DNA from: an uncultured Rhizobiaceae group bacterium
GTDB taxonomy: Bacteria > Pseudomonadota > Alphaproteobacteria > Rhizobiales > Rhizobiaceae
DNA length: 18,693 bases
Direction: 5' to 3'
Assembly: GCA_937944075.1 (NCBI GenBank)
Contig: CALDZZ010000199.1
Location: 1-18,693 of the forward strand
Below, piece after piece: positions 14,394-18,693 of the stretch. The notes below the pieces were generated by a model. The model was not told where the DNA came from, did no database searches, and was given only the letters and a program-made list of their open reading frames with translations. Position numbers and translations under genes: made by a program. Numbering within the stretch: position 1 is the first letter of the stretch; the number at the start of each line of letters is the position of its first letter.

Positions 14394-15862
14394 TGATTGC
14401 ATTCGTCTATTACTTTTCTGCTCTCGGAGCCATTTTGGCAGGCTCAATGATTTTGCCTGCAATCATAGCTTTTGGCTCACAGGAAACAGACCTTGGTTAC
14501 CGTATACTATTGTACAGTGGATCAGCGGGCTTCTTGTGTATCACAACGTTTCTGGCCGTCATGGGTCGTTTGAACGGCATTAGAAGAAACACAGCCATTC
14601 TTCTCGCAGTGTTTAGCTGGGTTGCGCTACCAATGATTTTTGCCATTCCAATTTCGGATATGGCTGGCATTTCCTATATGGATGCGTTCTTTCAGGCGAC
14701 TTCAAGTTTTACAACCACCGGATCTGTCGCCCTTCAAAACATCAATACTGTTCCAAGTTCGATTTTATTCATGCTGGCGCAATTTCAGTGGTTTGGCGGG
14801 CTTGCAACCCTTATTACCTTGATACTGGTGCTGGCACCTTGGGAAATAGGGGGACTCCCACAAGTTGGAACAGCAAGCGTCGCTGCTTCTATTGTAGCTT
14901 CCCATTCAAGACTCGTAAGCTTTTGTGCTGGAATATTCAGGACTTACCTCGTTCTGACACTGCTTTGTTTCGTGCTCTTGGTTCTGGCAAATGTAAATCC
15001 ATTCAGTGCCATGATATTTGCCTTCACCGCTCTGTCCACTGGGGGCCTGACCCCAGCGATTGAAAGTATTGATATTGCCTTGGGAAATGCCGGCATGGTG
15101 ATCATGGCTTTGTTCTTGATCATAGGCGCAACCAGCATATTTTGGCATCAATACATCTATAAATTGCAAACTGAAGAACTGAAGAGACACCGCGAAAGTT
15201 ACTTTGTGCTGGTCACCTGGGTTGGTCTGTCCTGTTACATCGCCTACACACTGTTTGCAGCCGCTGGCGGCAGAAACATGTTGCCGGACTTGTCTTCCAT
15301 ATCTGAAGGAGCCTTTAACGCAGCCTCGATCATCAGCACATCCGGATTGCAATCTCGCCCGGGCGCATTGTCACTTCTGCCTCCAACATTGGTTTTGATT
15401 CTGATATTCATTGGTGGTGGCTGTTATTCAACCTCAGGAGGCATCAAGTACTTCAGAATTGGCGGCATGTATTCTCTGGCACAATATGAATTGAACCGTT
15501 TGATTTATCCACACACCACAAAGCCAAGTTTGTTTGGCAGCACAAAACTCAATATTGAATTCATGAAGGCAATATGGAGTTTGTTTGCAATCCTGATTGT
15601 TACTGTTGCGATTTCCTCTTTTGCCCTTTCATTAAGTGGATTGAATTTCCAGGTAAGCTTTACAGCCATAATCGCTGCCATTACCAATGCAGGCCCTTTG
15701 TATGCGCCTGAATGGGGAACCGGGAATGCTGGGTCTTGGCCATCATATTTCGAAATGACCAATGCTCAAAAATTCATTTTATCAGTTGTAATGTTACTGG
15801 GGAGACTGGAAGTGATTGCCGTCATAGCCAGTATAAGTGTCCTGATCAAAGGCGGCAGATAA
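14393..15862 (+). CDS. trkH: Trk potassium uptake transmembrane subunit TrkH
   Basis: A 489-residue membrane channel subunit for potassium uptake. Hydrophobic helices run through the whole protein and four pore loops are visible. The selectivity-filter glycines lie at Gly110 (T-T-T-G-S), Gly217 or Gly218 (S-T-G-G-L), Gly318 (S-T-S-G-L) and Gly434 (T-N-A-G-P). G-G-G-C-Y-S-T-S-G-G-I-K follows the third loop, where the TrkH family has its intramembrane gate. Together with TrkA, coupled upstream, it forms a complete transporter. Its place directly after ntrYX suggests that potassium uptake is expressed with the NtrYX circuit. Confidence 0.95.
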   Translation: MIAFVYYFSALGAILAGSMILPAIIAFGSQETDLGYRILLYSGSAGFLCITTFLAVMGRLNGIRRNTAILLAVFSWVALPMIFAIPISDMAGISYMDAFFQATSSFTTTGSVALQNINTVPSSILFMLAQFQWFGGLATLITLILVLAPWEIGGLPQVGTASVAASIVASHSRLVSFCAGIFRTYLVLTLLCFVLLVLANVNPFSAMIFAFTALSTGGLTPAIESIDIALGNAGMVIMALFLIIGATSIFWHQYIYKLQTEELKRHRESYFVLVTWVGLSCYIAYTLFAAAGGRNMLPDLSSISEGAFNAASIISTSGLQSRPGALSLLPPTLVLILIFIGGGCYSTSGGIKYFRIGGMYSLAQYELNRLIYPHTTKPSLFGSTKLNIEFMKAIWSLFAILIVTVAISSFALSLSGLNFQVSFTAIIAAITNAGPLYAPEWGTGNAGSWPSYFEMTNAQKFILSVVMLLGRLEVIAVIASISVLIKGGR

Positions 15863-15903
15863 AGCTACTTAAGCACTTTTATTTTAGTCTGACCAAAATT
15901 TGC

Positions 15904-15933
15904 TTGAAATATGCAAATATTGCACTTTATAGT
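15904..15933 (+). promoter_or_regulatory. Candidate promoter of hfq-hflX
   Basis: TTGAAA (15904-15909) and TATAGT (15928-15933), spaced by 18 bases, lie in the 166-base gap between trkH and hfq. The predicted transcript would carry a leader of roughly 90 bases. No convincing terminator for trkH is seen before it. Confidence 0.5.
15912..15924 (+). promoter_or_regulatory. Inverted repeat in the hfq promoter spacer
   Basis: TGCAA-ATA-TTGCA, with 5-base arms, lies between the -35 and -10 elements. A protein bound there would block RNA polymerase. Its GCAA/TTGC halves recall the palindrome before ntrY, but the spacing differs (3 against 8). The arms are short, so it could be chance. Confidence 0.3.
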
Positions 15934-15981
15934 TTGAGGGGTGGGAGTGTTGGAAAATAATCGCCTTTACTTCAAATAACT

Positions 15982-15996
15982 GACTGGGTTTCAGTC
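15982..15996 (+). other. Small hairpin in the hfq leader
   Basis: GACTG-GGTTT-CAGTC can form a 5-bp stem with a 5-base loop in the expected 5' untranslated region, 32 bases before the hfq start. It lacks a T-run, so it is not a terminator. A role in hfq autoregulation is possible but not shown. Confidence 0.25.
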
Positions 15997-16028
15997 GTAA
16001 CAACAATAATAAGAAAAGAGACTTGAAA

Positions 16029-16277
16029 ATGGCGGAAAAACATCAAAACCTGCAGGACGCATTTCTTAATGATGTTCGTAAACAAAAAATTCCTCTCACA
16101 ATCTTTCTGGTAAATGGCGTTAAGTTGAATGGTGTTGTGAGTTGGTTTGACAATTTTTGTGTTTTACTCAAGCGGGATGGGATTTCCCAACTTGTGTACA
16201 AACATGCCATCTCGACCATCATGCCGGGCGCACCTGTTCTGATGGGTGACAAGTCAGAAGACAGCAATGAAGATTAA
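16029..16277 (+). CDS. hfq: RNA chaperone Hfq
   Basis: An 82-residue Sm-like protein that forms a hexameric ring and pairs small RNAs with mRNAs. The N-terminal N-L-Q-D-A-F-L-N, Sm1 (I-P-L-T-I-F-L-V-N-G-V-K-L-N-G) and Sm2 (V-Y-K-H-A-I-S-T-I-M-P) are all present. The YKHA motif lines the proximal RNA site. The C-terminal tail is short and acidic, unlike that of E. coli. ATG 16029 is chosen over TTG 16023: AAAGAG lies 8 bases upstream and the M-A-E-K start fits the family. hflX follows 30 bases downstream, the usual hfq-hflX order. Confidence 0.97.
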   Translation: MAEKHQNLQDAFLNDVRKQKIPLTIFLVNGVKLNGVVSWFDNFCVLLKRDGISQLVYKHAISTIMPGAPVLMGDKSEDSNED

Positions 16278-16307
16278 ACATCAAAGACCATTGCAGGGCT
16301 TTACAGC

Positions 16308-17636
16308 TTGAGTAATTCCGAAGACGGAAAGTCTGAAAAATTTCAATGGACCGCTGAAGAGGATCAAAAACCTGAGCGCGCAATCGTGCTTGTGCCAGAG
16401 TTCCATGGACATCAGGATCGCTCTCGAGAAGCCAGACTGGAAGAGGCGGTAGGCCTTGCTAGGGCAATATCACTGGATGTTGTGGATGCTGGTGTAATAC
16501 CTGTCAGAACCACTAAACCTGCAACCTTGTTTGGAAGCGGCAAGGTAGAAGAAATAACAGGCATCATAAAAAGCTCTGATATTGGACTGGCAATCATTGA
16601 CCATGCCATTTCTCCAAAACAGCAACAAAACCTGGAAAAAGCCTGGAACTGTAAGGTTCTGGACCGTACGGGTCTGATTCTCGAAATATTTGGGGAACGT
16701 GCCCAGACCAAGGAAGGTACACTTCAGGTCGAATTGGCGCATCTAAACTATCAAAAAGGACGTTTGGTAAGAACCTGGACACACCTTGAACGCCAGCGCG
16801 GCGCCTTGGGCTTTATAGGTGGCCCGGGTGAAACGCAGATTGAGGCAGACAGGCGCCTTATCCAGGAGCGTATCAACAAACTGGAACGTGATCTGGCCAA
16901 GGTAAAGAAAACACGTGACTTGCATCGCTCAAAGCGCAAGAAGGTACCGCATCCCGTAGTTGCCCTTGTAGGCTATACCAATGCGGGCAAATCAACCTTG
17001 TTTAATCTGCTAACAGGTTCAAATGTGATGGCAAAGGATTTGCTCTTTGCAACACTTGATCCAACCCTTCGACAACTCAACCTGCCCGAAGGTACGAGAG
17101 TTATTCTTTCTGACACGGTAGGGTTTGTCTCCAATCTTCCAACACATCTGGTTGCTGCGTTCAGAGCGACGCTGGAGGAGGTTATTGAGGCAGAGCTTAT
17201 TTTGCATGTCCGTGACATTGCCCATGAAGATACTGAGGCACAGGCCAAGGATGTTTATTCAGTCTTGTCTCAGTTAGGGGTAGAAGAGGACGGGCGCAAA
17301 AAGGTGATAGAAGTCTGGAACAAAACCGATCTGCTTGATCCTGAAGCCCTGAAAACAATGCAGGAAGTGAAATCCGACACACCTCAACAAATACTGGTTT
17401 CTGCCTTAACCGGATTTGGCACAGATCTTTTGCTTGAAAAGGTTGAAAACATCATTGCTGACAGTGACAATGTAATCGACATTACCTTGCCCTTGGAAAA
17501 ACTGGGAAGATTGCCATGGGTTTATGAAAATGCCCATATAATCGAGAGAAAAGACCTTGAAACCGGTGAGGTATTCCTGAAAATCAGGGCAGGGCGGGAA
17601 GTGCGTTCCGAGTTGTTGCAAATATCAGTTCAGTAA
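16308..17636 (+). CDS. hflX: Ribosome-associated GTPase HflX
   Basis: A 442-residue GTPase that binds the 50S subunit and splits or rescues stalled ribosomes. The N-terminal HflX domain contains P-A-T-L-F-G-S-G-K-V-E-E-I. The linker carries G-G-P-G-E-T-Q-I-E-A-D-R-R, beginning at 171. G1 is GYTNAGKST (222-230), G3 is D269-T-V-G-F and G4 is N338-K-T-D. The start is TTG 16308, with only a weak AGGG 9 bases upstream. No ATG occurs in frame before the first HflX strand; the next candidate, GTG 16384, would remove part of the region just before that strand. Cotranscription with hfq is likely. Confidence 0.96.
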   Translation: MSNSEDGKSEKFQWTAEEDQKPERAIVLVPEFHGHQDRSREARLEEAVGLARAISLDVVDAGVIPVRTTKPATLFGSGKVEEITGIIKSSDIGLAIIDHAISPKQQQNLEKAWNCKVLDRTGLILEIFGERAQTKEGTLQVELAHLNYQKGRLVRTWTHLERQRGALGFIGGPGETQIEADRRLIQERINKLERDLAKVKKTRDLHRSKRKKVPHPVVALVGYTNAGKSTLFNLLTGSNVMAKDLLFATLDPTLRQLNLPEGTRVILSDTVGFVSNLPTHLVAAFRATLEEVIEAELILHVRDIAHEDTEAQAKDVYSVLSQLGVEEDGRKKVIEVWNKTDLLDPEALKTMQEVKSDTPQQILVSALTGFGTDLLLEKVENIIADSDNVIDITLPLEKLGRLPWVYENAHIIERKDLETGEVFLKIRAGREVRSELLQISVQ

Positions 17637-17648
17637 GAGGCCAATTCA

Positions 17649-18693
17649 ATGTGGAAAGACAAAAGACTTCTTGAATTGCTGGGTATTGAACATCCGATCA
17701 TTCAGGCACCAATGGCGGGCGCTTCAACTCCTGAAATGGCTGCAGCAAGTGCAAATTCAGGCTGTCTTGGCTCTTTGGGATGCGCCATGATGAGCGCAGA
17801 AGTCTTTGTAGAAACCTTTGCAAGGACAAGGTCCATGACAAATGGTGCCTTGAACATGAATTTCTTTTGTCATCAGGAACCCAAAACCGATCAACAAAAA
17901 GTCTCTCGCATTACCGAGCATCTGAAACCGTATTATACAGAACTGGGTAAAAAGGAAATGCCAAGTGCTGAACCAACACATTTTCCTTTCGGCGGTGCGG
18001 TGGCAGATGCGGTGATTGATACAGCGCCTGAGATCATAAGCTTTCATTTCGGATTGCCCGATCAGACCTATGTGGAGGCCTTGAAGGATAAAGGCAGTAA
18101 GATCCTGTGTTCAGCCACCACTCCGGCAGAAGCCATGGATTTGCAGAGCAGGGGCGTGGATGTCATCATAGCACAAGGCTGGGAAGCTGGCGGACATCAC
18201 GGGTTTTACCTCAAGGATAAAACCTCATCAATTGGAAACATGGCGCTTGTGCCTTCTATTGTGGATGTTGTTGACATACCAGTTGTAGCTGCTGGAGGCA
18301 TTGCAGATGGTCGCGGCATTGCTGCAGCGCTTGCCCTTGGAGCCTCCGGAGTTCAAATCGGAACAGCTTTTTTGACTTGTGAAGAATCATCCGCACCAAA
18401 GGCGCATCAGTCATCACTCATGGCATCAGACGGTAGCAATACAACTCTAACCAGAGTATTTTCAGGAAGACCGGCGAGGGGACTGGAAAACCGTTATACG
18501 GATGAGACATTACATATGGATGAGGATTTGCCAGATTTTCCACTCATGAATACGCTTACAGGTCCCTTGAGAACAGCCAGTGCAGCTTCCGGTAAACCGG
18601 ATTTTATTGCGCAATGGTCTGGCCAAGCCGTTTCACTAAATCGGGAAATGAAAACCCAGGCGCTCATTTCATGTTTGATTGAAGAAACACAAG
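17649..18693 (+). CDS. Nitronate monooxygenase family flavoprotein (3' end cut by window)
   Basis: 348 residues are visible from ATG 17649 to the window edge without a stop. The FMN-dependent TIM barrel starts with H-P-I-I-Q-A-P-M-A-G-A-S-T-P. The family motif Q-G-W-E-A-G-G-H183-H-G supplies the catalytic His. The phosphate loops are V-A-A-G-G-I-A-D-G and G-A-S-G-V-Q-I-G-T-A-F. Members oxidise alkyl nitronates such as propionate 3-nitronate, although relatives include enoyl reductase-like enzymes, so the substrate is uncertain. GAGG (17637-17640) lies 8 bases before the start and 12 bases separate it from hflX, so it may be in the same transcript. The usual length is near 320-370, so little is missing. 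Confidence 0.88.
   Translation, partial: MWKDKRLLELLGIEHPIIQAPMAGASTPEMAAASANSGCLGSLGCAMMSAEVFVETFARTRSMTNGALNMNFFCHQEPKTDQQKVSRITEHLKPYYTELGKKEMPSAEPTHFPFGGAVADAVIDTAPEIISFHFGLPDQTYVEALKDKGSKILCSATTPAEAMDLQSRGVDVIIAQGWEAGGHHGFYLKDKTSSIGNMALVPSIVDVVDIPVVAAGGIADGRGIAAALALGASGVQIGTAFLTCEESSAPKAHQSSLMASDGSNTTLTRVFSGRPARGLENRYTDETLHMDEDLPDFPLMNTLTGPLRTASAASGKPDFIAQWSGQAVSLNREMKTQALISCLIEETQ

Noticed and set aside
15863..15900. Rho-independent terminator after trkH
   Set aside because: T-rich sequence follows the stop, but no stable GC-containing stem precedes it.

Overview
The window reads as a chromosomal core segment of an alphaproteobacterium. The evidence is the fused ispDF gene and the runs dusB(nifR3)-ntrB-ntrC-ntrY-ntrX-trkA-trkH-hfq-hflX and SGNH-lpdA-lipA-ratA, which are layouts known from that class. 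By eye the base composition is moderate and leans AT, lower in GC than typical Rhizobium or Rhodobacter genomes, which might suggest a marine or streamlined lineage; this is only an inference. Genes are tightly packed. No IS element, tRNA, rRNA or CRISPR array is visible, and no gap exceeds 300 bases.

Left block (1-3687, + strand): the tail of a GNAT acetyltransferase; a small SGNH esterase/acyltransferase coupled to it by an ATGA overlap; lpdA (E3 dihydrolipoamide dehydrogenase); lipA (lipoyl synthase); and a COQ10/RatA-type START protein. The block serves lipoate-dependent dehydrogenases and probably ubiquinone handling. The pdh genes would be expected upstream, outside the window.

Middle block (3678-5391, - strand): a stand-alone CinA C-terminal domain (PncC-type NMN deamidase), and ispDF, which encodes two steps of the MEP isoprenoid pathway. 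The pair overlaps by 8 bases and converges tail to tail on the ratA-like gene.

Right block (5445-18693, + strand): divergent from ispDF starts dusB-ntrB-ntrC, a tRNA dihydrouridine synthase followed by the nitrogen two-component pair. Next come ntrY-ntrX, a membrane sensor kinase and its regulator, probably with their own promoter; trkA-trkH (potassium uptake); hfq with its own leader and promoter; hflX; and a nitronate monooxygenase cut by the window end.

The most interesting points are regulatory. (1) The NtrC homologue has a recognisable AAA+ domain and Fis-type HTH but lacks the sigma54-contacting GAFTGA loop. (2) A 17-bp NtrC-type palindrome, TGCAC-N7-GTGCA, lies between the likely dusB promoter and the dusB start, suggesting NtrC autoregulation, probably by repression. 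(3) A perfect 16-bp palindrome overlaps the -35 of a candidate ntrYX promoter inside what could be misread as the ntrY N-terminus. (4) The candidate hfq promoter carries a smaller GCAA/TTGC inverted repeat in its spacer. Together these suggest a nitrogen/redox control circuit working through sigma70-type promoters. I see no wholly novel gene system here.
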